A DNA stretch of 64,000 nucleotides, from assembly GCA_036250195.1 (NCBI GenBank), contig JAVHZZ010000004.1:165800369-165864368 (forward strand), given 5' to 3'. Of this stretch, positions 43,648 through 57,720 are shown in pieces. This DNA comes from Mixophyes australis (Eukaryota; Chordata; Amphibia; Anura; Limnodynastidae). A program made the position numbers and the translations under genes. Every line of letters starts with the position of its first letter. Positions within the stretch are counted from its first letter, which is position 1. Under the pieces are notes generated by a model. It searched no databases. It saw only the letters and a list, made by a program, of their open reading frames with translations, and had not been told where the DNA came from.

Positions 43648-44755
43648 ACAGCAAAGTCCTCTTAGAGAATCTCAATACATACAATACACTGGATTACCAT
43701 TATATAATAACCAAGTCAATGTAGGAATAAATAGGAATGATAGACCTTTTGTCAGAAAGAGAGCTGGCATCACTGTGCATTGCAATGCGTCTGAAATGCA
43801 ATTATATTCTCTGTTTATTAAGCTGTAGGATCCAATGAAATACATCATCATGTTACTGTAAATAGTGGTCCCAGTAACTAAACAAGCTCCTGGTCAGTAG
43901 TCAGTACTTTTAACCCAACTCCACTTGGAACGATTTAGGGTTGGGTTGTAATAAATACCCTCTGTGTTGGGGGCGGAGGGTTCATTCCCAACCCTGAATG
44001 TGGTAAGCTAGTTACTCTTTCCAGAGAGGAATTCTTTCCAGACCCAGTTAGAGGCCAGGTGATATTCCTTAGTTGAGTCATTAGTTCATTGGAGGCAGGT
44101 CAGTAAACCATCTCCCTGCTTTATAACTACTATATGCTCTTTTTGGTGTCAAGGATGTATGACAATGTAAAAATGCTTCAAGCCAAGTCCTCTTGGTGCA
44201 GTGGAAACTTGAAGGGGGGAGGGGTCAATGTAACACTCTTAGCTATTGCTGAGGGCTTTAACTTGGGTCAGCCAGGTATACTAACCCTACACACAGTAGA
44301 CATATTTATTAGTGTAGGGGTCACTTCAGCCAAAGTAGTCCAATGGAATTAAAAGAAAATATTTAAACACTGTAATTTAAGTAAATTTATACACAAATTA
44401 TTGTTTTACTTAGAATACATACAATAATTTCTGTTGTTTAGTTAAAATGTTCAATTAATAAAAAAGATGGAGGAAATGTGTTTATCAAATTGCTTTAGCA
44501 ATATTTTTTAACTAAATGGATTACTTTTGGCCTGCAATTCACAGGTTGCCACAAACTAGGGACCCAGGCTAGATATATTATAGATACATAGGCTAAGTCC
44601 ACTGCTTCATCTCAATGCAATTTTTATACCACTCTTTAGAAGCAGGAACATGTGTTGCAATTTTGTAAGAGGCATTATTCCAGGCTTTTTATTTGCTTTA
44701 GCAACGATGTTAATTATATTAGACCATAGAGTTAAAATTCACAGCACATCTCACA
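43648..44755. other. Non-genic sequence
   Basis: A/T-rich, no recognised gene or element. Confidence 0.4.
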
Positions 44756-44761
44756 CATGAC

Positions 44762-45730
44762 CAATGATCCTAAGGACAGTGTCACTCAACTCCGCTGCCT
44801 GGGAGTCACTCTTGACTCCTCTCTCTCTTTTGCCCCCCCACATCCAATCCCTCGCCCAAGCCTGTCGCTTCCAACTCCGTAACATTGCCCGCATCCGTCC
44901 CTTCCTCTCTCAAGATGCCACCAAAACTATCATCCATGCTCTCATCATCTCCCGCCTCAACTACTGCAACCTCCTCCTTACTGGCCTCCCCTGCTCCCAC
45001 CTCGCCCCCCTCCGCTCTATTCTCAATGCGGCTGCGAGACTCATCTTCCTCTCACGCCGCTCCTCCTCTGCCTCCCCTCTCTGTCTTGCCTTACACTGGC
45101 TCCCCTTCCCTTATAGAATCCTTTTCAAACTCCTCACCACCACTTACAAGGCTCTCTCCCAGTCTACTGCCCCTTATATCTCTAACCTCCTCTCCAGTCA
45201 CACTCCTGCCCGCTCCCTGCGCTCAGCCAATGATCGCCGACTCTCCTCCACTCTGATCACCTCTTCCCAATCTAGAATCCAAGACTTCTCCCGCGCTGCC
45301 CCCCTTCACTGGAATGACCTCCCTCGCTCCATCCGTCTCTCACCCAACCTGTGCTCCTTCAAACGGGCACTTAAAACTCACCTGTTCCTTAAGGCCTACC
45401 AACCATCCACTTAACCTCTCATCTCTTCTGTTTCTCCCCTGGCCCCATTTTTTTTCTCTCCCCTTTGCTTCACTGGCTCCCTTCTGTGCCTGATTTTGTT
45501 CACCCTCCCTTAGGATGTAAGCTCGTATGAGCAGGGCCCTCTTTCCTCCTGTCTCCATACCTGTTCTTCCGCTCTGTCTCTACTGTATTTGCCTGCCCGG
45601 AGTTTCTGAAGTATTGGTATTTTATGTTTAATGTTCTGTACTGTTTTACCCTGTATGGTCTACTGTTTGTACTGTATACGGCGCTGCGGAAACCATGTGG
45701 CGCCTTACAAATAAACGATAATAATAATTA
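44762..45730 (+). pseudogene. L2/CR1-type LINE ORF2 C-terminus and 3' tail
   Basis: Plus-strand copy of the same family as 8,818-10,092, more severely 5'-truncated. It starts after the catalytic motif at a [16 protein letters not shown] block in one frame. A length change in the C-run near 44,835 shifts it into the frame read from [19 protein letters not shown] to WNDLPRSIRLSPNLCSF, KTHLFLKAYQPST and a stop at 45,414. The 3' UTR ends GCGCTGCGGAAACC...GGCGCCTTACAAAT and an AATAATAAT tail. It lacks the catalytic region. Confidence 0.9.
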
Positions 45731-46790
45731 TCTTTCTTCCACCAAATTTATCACTCATGAATTTACATTTAGTTTTCTGTAGCAAAAAAGTGAAGCAATC
45801 CCTCAGAACTGACCCCAATGTCTACAGCTTAGAATCTAGTAAATTTGTAGAATAAGTTTCTTCGCTTTCCCTATGTAGATTTGACAGTTCATCCTCATTT
45901 TCCTTTCGCCTCAAATTTAATTATCTTGATTGATCTCTTGGAATAAGCAGAATCTTTGAAGGCATCCCATGCTACCAAGGGAGGGTGCTGTAGATGTGTT
46001 TATTACAAAGTATTGGCTCAGTTCATGTTCCAGGTCTGACCCAATGGGCAATAAGTAATCCAAAATAAGTTTGACTCCCTTGAGAATACGAAGTTAGCTA
46101 TGTGGGAATGGAATGTAAATTGCTTCTATTAGTATTGGCCAGACATCCACCTTACACTTCATAAATTATGTTTTTTCTCCTGATCTAATTTGAGAGATAA
46201 TAAATCAAACTGCATAGTTCTCTTAATTAATATAAATAATCCTCCTGAATATTGTGAAAGGGATTTTGGTATGCATATCCTGTCTGTAATGTGTGGTTTT
46301 TGAACACAGGGAGAGATGGCAACATTTTGCCCATGGAGTAAACACAAGTAAGTGACAAAGGCTCTTCTATGAGGGCGCCAACATGGAAAAATGGTCATGT
46401 CAAAAAACATGCTGATGTTGATTCTATAATGTGGTCATGCCAATAAGATATATGAAAAATTATGTGAAAGCGGTATAAGCAAATACCACATAACCTCATA
46501 TGACAATCAATTTCAGAAACTATTCTATTGACCACTATACAATACACTAAACATTCTATTGACTGCTTTATAATGCAGAGAACATTCTCGCGATCAATAG
46601 TTTATGCAAAAGGATGACAGGCTACAGCCTAGGGCATGAGACAAAGTATTTTGGGGTGCAAAATTGTGACAGGGACTGAAATTAATTTTAAACTTTAAGA
46701 CAATAGTTGCTTTCCAAAGTAAAAAGAAAACATGAAACAAAATTGTATGGTTTTTAATCTTTACATATTTCAACGGTAAAGAATGAAGAC
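45731..46790. other. Non-genic sequence
   Basis: No recognised gene. The minus frame at 46,159-46,410 has no support. Confidence 0.4.
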
Positions 46791-46793
46791 AAT

Positions 46794-47114
46794 GTGTTTG
46801 ATTCATTAAAGAAATTAAAGCATAAAAAGGAGTTACTTTGCATCGTGGAAAAACCATGTTGCTAGTGCAAGGGGTGCAAATTAGTTTATTATTTTGCACA
46901 TAAAGAAAATACTGGGTGTTTTTTCATGTAGGAAAAAAATACCTGATAGCTTTATTTTTATACCGACATTTAAAGTTGATCTAGGACATGCCCTACCCCA
47001 ATTTTAAATCTATCCCCACATTTTAAATGTACCTCCTCCTCCAATGCAACATTGTTTTACCAAGGAGCAAAGTTACTCCTTCTTTTGCTTTACTGTCCTT
47101 AATGAATCAGGCCC
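46794..47114. mobile_element. Harbinger-like MITE, copy 1
   Basis: The left end TGTTTGATTCATTAAAG and right end CCTTAATGAATCAGGCCC form decayed inverted repeats. The flank AAT on both sides is a 3-bp duplication. The interior (AAAGCATAAAAAGGAGT, CACCCCTTGC-type and GACATGCCCTACCC segments) is shared, in inverted orientation in part, with 53,842-54,152. The frame at 46,594-46,899 is incidental. Confidence 0.75.
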
Positions 47115-47117
47115 AAT

Positions 47118-47640
47118 GAGCCTAATTCATTAAGGCACGTAAACACCGATACGTGCCGTATTTTGCATAAAATCGTACTGCACATGCCCAAAAATGAACC
47201 AAATGCCAGAGAACAAAATAACATCCAATTAATCTTCGAGGGCAAATGACCTTTACTACAATACATGATATCATGGGCGAATGGGAAGGGAAATGGGTGG
47301 TCTATGTACAGTAAGCACGTGCCAGACTCGAGTGTATGCAATATCTTCCAAATCAAGCTTTGAGCATCTCTAAGGTATGTGAATTTCAGTTGTAACGCTT
47401 GCACCAGCTATAGGTCTGGTGTAAGTGCCAATTACTATTTATGACGGCTGTGCGTACATCCTAGAACTTCTGTTGCAATCGGGAGCAACTGTAGAAATGT
47501 AGAAATATTTTAATGTTTTGTCATTAATGATTTTTTTTTTTGTGCATTCCTTTGTGATTTTATATTCCACATATGTATTGGATGTATTCTACAGTGTATT
47601 GTCTGGTAGAATAGAGCGTACCTAGACCCGTATTCATTAC
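47118..47640. mobile_element. Second MITE-like end abutting copy 1
   Basis: Starts GAGCCTAATTCATTAAGGC immediately after the previous element, so a second GGGCCTAATTCATTAAGG-type element begins here. A matching right end was not located with confidence; the segment may be a partial insertion. Confidence 0.4.
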
Positions 47641-50600
47641 CAGACATTTCTTCAGATCTGATTCTTGTTAAATATGGATGTGTGCATGTCCAATGTATGT
47701 GTGTGTGTGTTTTTAAAAAAAATAAATGCTTGAGGAGTGGGGGAGACTAGAATGGCGACAGGCGCAGACGTAACAGCCACCTCCCGTGCACATCATCATG
47801 CCTAGTAGTGCTCGTTCATGACTATGCCTACTATGCAGTTCTGATTTTAATGAAAAAAAATGAGTGACAAATGTTGCTGTGACCCTTTTAAAAATCCAAG
47901 TGGAACTGAGTTTTGAAGACATGGAAACATAAACATAAGTGGGAGAGGGGGATGAAGGAATTCGGGTCCCTCTCAGTGTAATCTGGTCAGCGAGTGGTGA
48001 CCCTCCAAGACCTACTGGCATCTGGGCTTCCACCCAGGTCACCTCATGGGTGATCTGGCATTGCAAAGTTAAATATTGGGCATACTGCATGAGGATAATC
48101 CCAATACTAGAAATCTTTGTAATACGAAAACTTTAGATACAGAATTCAGGTGGTGCATGTGCTTGAGAGAGATAACATAGCCTTAGACATCTCTATAAGT
48201 GTATAGATTGCACCACAATACTGAGGCTAAATAGATAATATGGAACAGCAGTTTCACCCCATTTACCAGGCAAAAAATGGTTACAGTATATTGTTTGGCT
48301 CTTTTAAGTAGCTACAGAGAACTTTAATTATTGTATATGTACATTGTAGTATATGGAGAGTCACAATACTCATGGATCGGTTATTATCAGTCAGGTGAAA
48401 CATTCAGCCACATTAATCACAATATCAGGACAGGAAGAGGAGACTGTGATTTAAAAGACTTGGTATAAAATCTTGATGCTGCGTTACCTGTTTATACCCA
48501 TGCTTACATTATCGTAACCATCACACCTCTGCTCGTAACAGAAGGTTGGGCTGTTCTTTGAATCTTCCAACAAACATGTTACAGCAAACTACCTTATTTC
48601 CATTCTTCATAGATTTAGTTTTGCAAACAACCAAATGGAACCATGGTCATGAAGCATCTCTTTTCACCTATTAATTCTATAGATATAAAAAAATATCTAT
48701 AAAATATCTATAAAACACTGCTAATTCACCCAGCTTTTGAGAGTAACAACTGAGTACCTTAGCAAAACAGCCCATATATGTTTCAACTCACATATCAGTT
48801 GCATAAACAGTGCATCCATATATCATCTACTAAACATTATTGCTTAAAAGAAGTCACAAAATATTATAATAATTCCATTGGATATTGTTTACAAAATAAA
48901 TTTCAGTTGAAATATGGATATGTCTAGATCAAATGGTTAACGATAATATGTATGTACACAGTTATCATTTATTTTTTATATTATGCTTATTGCTAGAAAA
49001 GCACTTGAACAATTCTGTGAATTTGCAAATTAACTGACATCAAAGATGAATAAAAAAAATGGTACAAATATTTTTAGACTAGTAATACTTATATAAAGGA
49101 CCACTTTTATAAGTAGGAATATTTACTGATAATGCAGATAAATAGTATATTATTATTTGCTTTGTATTTGTATAGGCTATGATTTCTCTTTCCTTTTTCA
49201 CACATATACTTGCAGAAATATTTCATGGATCATTACCATCCTCTAAAGCACTTGTGTAATATACCTGCAGGGACAAGTTCAAGAATGTGGCCCTCCTTCT
49301 CCTCATTAAAAAGAGTGAATCAATTTAGCAAGACATCTAACTTATTTTAAATCATAAACTCTAAAGGGGTTACATATAGTTTATTATACTACTGAAATGC
49401 ATAATGTTGAATTATAGTGACTAGTGTGCTTTTACATATGAGCATTTCTTGGAACATTTATTAAATAGCACTGATTTAAAACCTGACAAGGTCTTTTAAA
49501 GAATTTTTTTAAAAAAAATAAAATATAATAAGCCACTCACTGACACTGACAGGTGTGTAACTGTCAGCAAATTAATTTGTGAATTGTTCCTGATTCCTCC
49601 ATAATTTGATGAATAATTAACACTGTTACAAGGAACTTAACGAAGTCTGCAAGCATCAGCAAATGTCACCTGTCTTTAGCATTTTAAAAAAAAGTGTAAA
49701 GAAATTAAAATACTCATTCTTCCTGGAATTTTCTAGGGGAAAATGTTGTGGATGCTGTTTATCGCCATTAATACACCAGGTTACCGTACACTCATATGCA
49801 CATAGCATTTTCTGCTTAGCTGTGTAAGCAGTACTGCAGCATTTTCTGCTGTTTTATTCATCATTACATAGTTAGGTGCACAAAAACCCTGACATTACAT
49901 TATATCAACAGTTGTTTTCTATTTAATGCTACTAGTGGGATATGGGCTGATTTTTGCTGCAACAATGGTGAAGAAACGCTTATACAAACTCTCCAGTCAA
50001 TCTTACAGCAAGGAAAGGAAATAGGTTAGAGAAAACAAGCATCAGAATGTTCACAACTTCATGTAAGTTGTAATAAAATTCAACAAACTGTTACCACTGT
50101 TACTCCCACCCATGGAAAGAGAATTTTTTTTATCAATCTAAAAAAGATATTTTAACAGAAATGATGTAGACAGTGTTTTTTATATAAAGAGGATGGATAA
50201 CCATCCAATTCAGCACATTATTCTTGCACCTAATTGGGATCAACTGGAGCGGCCTAAGTTTGAGCAACAGACAGAACTTATTAAACTTTGCCATTCACAA
50301 GCTTTGCTGCCCACATTCCAGGGCATCATCGGAACATGTGTTTAATGCTGACAGTGGAATTAGAGTCAAAAAGTGCAGTCAGTTCTCCTATACTTGCCCA
50401 CTTCCGAAATTTTGACTAGGTTTCCCAGACTCCCGGGACAGCAGGCCATTCTCCTGCATCCTGTCCACTTCCTAGTGAAGTGGGACAGGGGCCTCCAAGA
50501 CAGGATTTGTCATGACTCACGTCATTATTTCATGGCACCAAATAAAATGTCGCAATTTGCTTTTTCTTGTCCTGTTTGTACTTACACTTCACCTCCCCTC

Positions 50601-53600
50601 CGAGAGATCCGGGAGAAAAAATAGGTTGGCAAGTATAGCAAGTATAAGTTATGAATAAGTTATGAATCATTATTGACTAACTGCTGAATTCAATTCCCTA
50701 TCTGTGCAACATTCACAGGAACAAGTGCTTTATGGACAAAAATTTACCATGATAGATCTAACATTACATTGATTTGAAACAAAAACATATTTAGTGACAA
50801 GTAGCTGCAAGAATTAATTCAATATTAAGTTGTAAAGTCATTTTTTTCATCATTCTCCCAGTTTTGAGAAAAACCCTTTTGACATACATTGACTTGAACT
50901 CATTGGCAGTAATTTACAACTCGCAAAACTGCCAAGATTCAGTGCATTATCTCATTTGGTGATTGCCATTCTGCTCAATTTGCTCTGGTGTGTTTAATTT
51001 TTCTCCAGAGTGCATGGATGTGTTGGACAAGAAGACAGCCATTCCAGAGGTTCAAAAGTTTGCATCAGTCAATGGCAGGAGTTTGGTGGAAGGAGGGCAT
51101 TCATTGCTAAGAGTGGATAAGGTGTTTTGTGGACCAATGCAAAAACAAGATTTCATGATGCGTAACAAATTAAAAGGTAATGGTATGGTCAATGTGATTT
51201 CTTAAGGAACATTCCTTACTTTTGTAGAAGAAAACACAGCCATTTCCACTTCTCAGTAACACTTGAACCTTTCACCAGCTCATAGCTGGTGGAGATTGGG
51301 TTTCATCCTATACTTATAATGGCATGCATTTTGTACAGTCTGTTTGCACTTCTACAGAGAAGCACATTTCTAGGTGTAAATGTGATAAAAAGCTTTAAAC
51401 ACTCAAAAATGCCACACATAATAAAGACAGTCCCTATGTAGAACAATAGGAGAAAAATGGAAATGTTTATTTTACAGAGATATCTGTTTCTAAAGTGGTA
51501 GGGGTTTGGACTATGATGTGACATTTACACATTTGCACAGCACAATGTTCCTCTTGAGATCTGGTTACCTCCCCACAAGCCTATGCACTTGTAGTTTCTA
51601 GAGTTTCAAACACCTCTACTTACTGACAAGCTCAGGCATTTCATCCTTACTTAATCATCTTGTGCTCAGTTTGCACCCAAGATAAGGGATATGTGTGCAA
51701 AACTCCTCTGTCACTCTTTTATTACATGGGCTTTTTATTCACTACTAAATGACTGAGCCTGGGAGACTATTTGACACCACTCTTATTAGCTGCAGTAACC
51801 AATCAACTGGACTATCAGATTTATAATTAATAACTTTATTTTTTTCCCTCTAAAGTAATGTTGACCCATTTTAGCTAGTATGTAATTCAGGAAAATAAGC
51901 AGCCATTGATGCTGTCTTTATTTTAATTGTTATATTTTGTGACTAGACTGAGCAAAAGGCATTTAATTGAAAGTACTGGATAAGAAGTGATATTAAAGGT
52001 GTATGTATTTCTAGGCTATTTGCATGCCTCTGGGGATTATGAAATTTAGGAAATGCTTTCAAATATACACAATGTTCACCCATCCTACATATTTTATTAT
52101 GCTGGGATGCAAAATAAAATCTATTTTTTTGTGTGGAATTGTACATAATATTGTGCATTGCTGCAGATATCCCGCATTCTAAAAATCATATTCCAATCCT
52201 CCCTGGTGTGACCAGGTTCATTCACCACCAACAGCCAGTATTTGGTCATCTCGGAATAATTAATTGTCATATATATGTATGTGCGGTTCCAGAAAAACAT
52301 TGCAAGACCAAAACTGACAATTTGTAGAATCACTATGGCATTTGCTGATATTATGTCTGAACCAACTCATTTATAAATGCCCCCCACAGTAGGTCATTTA
52401 AGAGACATATTGTACACAATAGAAGAAAAGTATAAAAAAGTATAGAAAAAATTATTTTTTACGATTTTGTTTGATGACATAGTTAAAATCATATTTAGAG
52501 ATCCTTGGGAGAAGGTCCTGGTGCAGCGCACGGGGGGGGGGGGGGTGAGGGAGTTGCTCCGTGAGTTATGACATTGCACAAAACTGAGATTCCTGGTACG
52601 ATTCACTGTGAATCACATCTTCAAGCCACGCCCCACCCACTTCACCAGCGAAGTGGGCGGGACATGGGAGTTTTCACTGCTATCCCGGGAGTCCAAGAGA
52701 ACGCTTAGAAATTCATGAGTTTTCTGGGAGGGCAGGCAACAACGGATAAAATGCTTAATCCACATAATGAACTCAAATATTATGATTATACTGTCGTTTT
52801 GATTTTATTGAAAATATGGATGCTAAATTGTTTGCACATGGATAACATAATTCATTTTTTTTTTTTCAAACTTTAACTTTGTTGTACACTAAGTTATAGA
52901 GCTACCACTATAACACTAGTGGAATGTAAATTTTCTGCCTTGGTACTTTTTTTTATTAATGAATGTGTGTCTGATGCCAGGTTTTGAGGCAGTGGTAGTT
53001 CCGATTTTCATTTATGACTTTTGGCTCTTTGTAGTATGAAGAGTTTATAGCCATTAATGTAAAATATGTGAAGCTAGAACAGACCATAGAAAAGTCATCA
53101 CTTAATATACACCAGAATAAAGTCATCACAAGCATTAGTTTGAATTCTTTTTGAAAGCTTTATTATTATAAGTAAAACTGTTTTGGCCAAGGACCTCTCA
53201 GTGAACTATATTATTGCAACACTTTTATCCTTTATCCCCACTAAAGTGTAAAAAACAATATATTTAGAAAGCATTACATTGATTCATATAATTGTCAAGA
53301 AAATTATCATGAAACAGATTTGTTTTTATAAATATTCAGTATGTGTAATGAATAATAAGAAATTATTCTTCTTTTCATAATAAATTCTAAAAACATATTT
53401 CAGTGGAACTAAAAGTGTTTGCAGGATGTTTCTTTATTATCTGGAAATGTGTGCCATCTTTAAAGACAGCAACTAGCTCTATAAAAAATAATTACTTAAA
53501 CCAAGACTTTCTCATGCAACCGGAATGCAGTAACAGTGCTTGACAACTGCTTTTTCTTTCACATTTTTCATAGGTTGTATCAGAGATAACCAACTGTAAT

Positions 53601-53690
53601 CAGCTGCTCAGGTATAAAAATATGGAAATGCATAAAATAATATATTTTATATTTTAAAATCCAGGCTCTGCTAGGTCTAGGAATCACACC
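47641..53690. other. Non-genic sequence, 6 kb
   Basis: Long A/T-rich interval. A repeat-like GC-richer piece at about 50,425-50,630 (TCCCGGGACAGC, CACTTCCTAGTGAAGTGGGACAGG) and a related piece at 52,615-52,730 (CACTTCACCAGCGAAGTGGG, CCCGGGAGTCC) share short motifs and look like two copies of one dispersed repeat. G(14) lies at about 52,533-52,546. No gene, RNA or splice pattern is convincing. Confidence 0.4.
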
Positions 53691-53841
53691 TCATGCCAAC
53701 TCCTGTCTGTACAGGGCTAAGGTGTTGGGGACTGACAGTTTTCTGTATCTGTAGGTGAGAAGTTCCAGAACTGAGAGGAGGGGGAGAGTAAGCTCTGCAA
53801 GGTAGTGGCCTAGACAAACAAACAATAAAAAGACAGATGCT

Positions 53842-54152
53842 GGGCCTGAGTCATTAAGGAGAGTAAAGCATAAAAAAGGAGTAACATTTGCACCTGGGCA
53901 AAACCATGTTGTATTGGAGGGGGAGGTAAATTTAAAATGTGAGGCAGATTTATAGTTTGGGTAGGGCATGTCCTAGATCATCTTTATATTTCAATGTAAT
54001 AATAAAGCTAGCAAGTATTTGTGTGCTAGATGAAAAAACAGCCAGTATTTAACTTATGTACAAAATAACAAACTGATTTGCACCCCTTGCATTGTAACAT
54101 GGTTTGTCACAGAGAACATTTACTCCTTTGCTTGCCTTAATGACTCAGGCCC
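53842..54152. mobile_element. Harbinger-like MITE, copy 2
   Basis: Perfect 18-bp terminal inverted repeats (GGGCCTGAGTCATTAAGG and its complement) bound 311 bp. GCT flanks both sides (53,839-53,841 and 54,153-54,155), a 3-bp duplication. Inverted repeats and 3-bp duplications fit PIF/Harbinger; no transposase inside. Confidence 0.85.
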
Positions 54153-54155
54153 GCT

Positions 54156-57100
54156 GTCTCTTAAATATGTGCTTTTGTCTGAAATACCTGGGATTCAATT
54201 GTAATTAGAAGTACTATTCATATCAACATTCCTAACTCAGAACTTTTACATGTCTATAATTATCCCTTGCACAAATCCCTACTTATGACACTAGATAGTA
54301 GATAAAGTATATTTTCATTAATGTGCTCTTCATTAGAAATATATCCAGTAATGTGTTCACTACTATATGAATTATTAGAAATACGATTAGTAATATACCC
54401 AATATAAAAGTAACCAGTAATGTGACCAAACACCCTGACTCCACCGTTTCCTTCTCCAGTTCTTTTTGACCACTGGTGAAATAGCATTGTCCACTTATAA
54501 GCCAGAAGGGCACCCTCCTGTTAAATTACATGGTGTGTAACATTATGTAATGCATGGCAATGCTATATTCTTACACACTGCTCAGCTCACATACATACTT
54601 CACAACTTGGTGTTATTTCAGGAAGCTAGAAAGTGCCCTTTTCAGAAGTTCTTAATTATTATAATTAAGATTAATATTATTTTAGACAACTGCGTTCCTA
54701 CATAACCATACAAAATAAATTGTCCTTAGCATCACCTTTTCAATGAACTAGAACTCTTCAAAGCTGCCATTTTCCAAGATTTTCAAGTTGACAACCTGTT
54801 TACATAAAGCAGAATGAAAAATGTTAAGGTACCAAGTTGATGGTGAATTCCCTTCAACAAGAGAAGTCAGCTGATAGACAATGGAAACGTTTCAGCAGAT
54901 GTTTTCATTAACTTAAGATGTCACTATCACTTTTCTTCCTCTACAGGCATATCTTTGTCCTTATTTGACTAGCTCAAACATAAGCTGCTCCATGACCTCT
55001 TTATAGGTATGACTGATATTTTAAGACAATTTGTCTTACAGTATGTGCAACCAAGAACATGTTCTGTTGTTCTTGGTTTAACATACTGATTTCAAGTTAG
55101 TTGTGCTATGTTCATAGCACCTGTAAAAACAAATCCACCAAAAACTGAAGGATTCACATTCTTTGCAAATTACATAATTCCTTACAATATGATTGCTGAT
55201 TTTTTTTTTATTGCAAAACACTGGATGGAAAAAGTAATAGCAAAATAATGCAAGATAATATGTTTAATAATGAGTCATTATTTAGATCCTCTCTAAACAA
55301 TTTAGACCTGTATATTAACAAACATACACAGTCACAAGCCTCAAGTTACCAACCCATGATCAAACCATGAGGTTGTCATTTGATCATATTAATCAGCACA
55401 GGCTATCTAGTGTGGAGGTTTACGATTAAAAAGAATATATACTGTACTTAAAAGCTTCTATCTGATCATACCAGATGGGTTGTGTAATCATATTACTCAT
55501 AAATGTATTCTAGTGACTATAGCCTAAAATAATACCTTATTCTTCCTCTTTCTATTGGGCTGATGGGGCTTGGAGTAGTAATAGTAGAGGCCCCAGATGT
55601 GCTAATTAATGACACTGCCAGTGCTTCAGTATAATGGACAAGCTCTATACATTATAAAGTGAAAGTGAGTCAGTCAATAACGCAGGTTGTACAAATAAAC
55701 ATTTGACATGGGAACCATGGTTGCAAGGATCATACTTGGCATCAGGTTTAATAACAAAACAAATTTATATTTTTCTCAGGGGACACTAACTTGACACCAA
55801 GCACTTAAAGATGTGTGATTTTGCAAAGGAAAAAAGCATGTTCAGAACTATGTACAAATAGATAATGAATGCGCTAATATGCAAACAATATCAAATATAT
55901 ATTAAAAATGAATGTGAAACATTAGTGATAGACACTGATCTTAACTGACTTAAACTACAATTGCATGTGTAAAGCATGAAGTGCTAGCATCTCACTTTCA
56001 CTGCCCCGGCTTTTTCCGCTGATGATATGCCATTTGGAACAAAGGGGTGGAGAAATGCGTCAAGTGAAATAATCTGCTTTCTGGATTGAGAGTTGGACCC
56101 TCAGTCAACCTGTATACTGTGTCTTAGGCTAGCTGTGAAATTGATAACTGCTGTATGTACCAATCTAGAGGATCTTCACAGCTAAATGTCTGTGAAATCA
56201 ATCAAATTAATACAGGATTGGAAAGTTTTGAACAGTCAAAATTTTTTAGACATCACTTACTATTATTATTTTGTGACAGAGGCTTTACTAACTTGGTTCT
56301 GTGGGCTACCATAATAAAGGCATTCATACATAGAAAAAAAGTGGCTAATAATCCAACACTAAGGTCTCATAAAGGATTTCTGGAGCATTGAGGCAGATTG
56401 TGTCTTTCTATATTGTTCGATGAGTTATAAGAATCCTGGACATTTAATCTTTTATCTGGTGTCTTCTTTTGAATTAATTCATAAGAGAATTTGTCAGTTA
56501 AAATCAGTGAATATCACTAATGTTTAATATGAATTTTTAAGAAATATTTGATAATGTTTGCATATCAGCACTTTCGCTATCTATTTGTATATTGTTGTGT
56601 TATACAAGAATCAGTACCCTGTTTTTTCGAGAGCAGCAGATTGCAAATGCACTTTTTTAGTTTATTATTATTTATTATAATAATTTTATGTAGATTTTTT
56701 TGTATGTTCAGAACTGACTTGAGAGGACTCAATCATTGCTGCTTTTGCCTTACAACTCAACTACAAATAGCTATGTGTTGTATTAATATTCTTTTGTCAC
56801 CAAACATGCCTTTAACAGCTCCCTGCCACAATGACCATACCACCATATCATACAAAACTGTACAAAGTATGCCCTATCCATGGCAATATGTCCCAATCCT
56901 TGCCATGATGCCCAAATTCATGCCAGTATGCAGTATGACAAGAGAGGCCATAAAGCCAAATACAATTAAACTCATGTGTTTGTGCGAGTGTCATTCACCC
57001 ATAAGTCTACTGCAACCTCCAGCCAATAGTATCCACAGAGAGGGCCTTCGACTTCCCTATATATTCTCCCCCAAGTTATTGCTGAGCCTCTTTTTTGCTG

Positions 57101-57430
57101 CAGAAAACACCAAACTCTCACCCTCCCTTCAGAAATTACTGTGTTTTTTTCGTTTACATGTCTGTGATTAACATTTTCTCTCCCTACTCCAGATGAGGCA
57201 CTGTAGGAGGAAAAGCATGCAGTCAGTGTGTAATTCATATAGTGCTTCCGCTGATTGTCTGCAGGTCACTGCCCCTTTCGAAGTACAGTGGCTCTTGGTC
57301 CTTTTGTGTGTAGGATCCCTTGACCTGCTTTGTGTGGGCAATTCATTGTGAATCTCTTTGGGGTGTAGTTATTAAGCACTGTCCAATGTTAAAGTATTAT
57401 ATCCTGGGTCCAGTGGTTTCAATGACCATG
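54156..57430. other. Non-genic sequence
   Basis: No gene recognised. The longest frame here (56,548-57,171, plus, 207 codons) has a hydrophobic, Ile/Phe/Cys-rich start and no conserved motif, and I do not accept it as a gene. Confidence 0.4.
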
Positions 57431-57434
57431 TGGA

Positions 57435-57720
57435 CATCCATCATCATCATCATCACCATTTATTTATATGGCGCCACTGATTCCGCAGCACAGAGACACA
57501 GTACAGAGAATTCATTCACATCAGTCCCCTTCCCCATTGGAGCTTACAGTCTAAATTCTCTAACATACACACACACAGACAGAGGGAGAGAGAGAGACTA
57601 GGGTCAATTTTGATAGCAGCCAATTAACCTACTAATATGATTTTGGCTTGTGGGAGGAAACCAGAGCACCGAAAGGAAACCCACACAAACACGAGGAGAA
57701 CATACAAACATCCACCGTTT
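57435..57720 (-). mobile_element. V-SINE-like element, head-truncated copy
   Basis: Shares the 3' tail (ATGATGATG, then GGCGCC / GATTCCGCAGC on the plus strand), CCCCATTGGAGCTTACAG, GGGTCAATTTTGATAG and the central CACGAGGAGAACATACAAAC with the copy at 1,879-2,226. It stops before the tRNA-like head, replaced by unrelated sequence at about 57,712. A 5' truncation typical of retroposition. Confidence 0.8.

Noticed and set aside
52530..52548. G-run as a G-quadruplex element
   Set aside because: A single homopolymer, more likely a slippage-prone tract or sequencing-sensitive site.
56548..57171. 207-codon plus-strand frame
   Set aside because: No conserved motif, biased hydrophobic start from A/T-rich DNA, no splice or promoter context.
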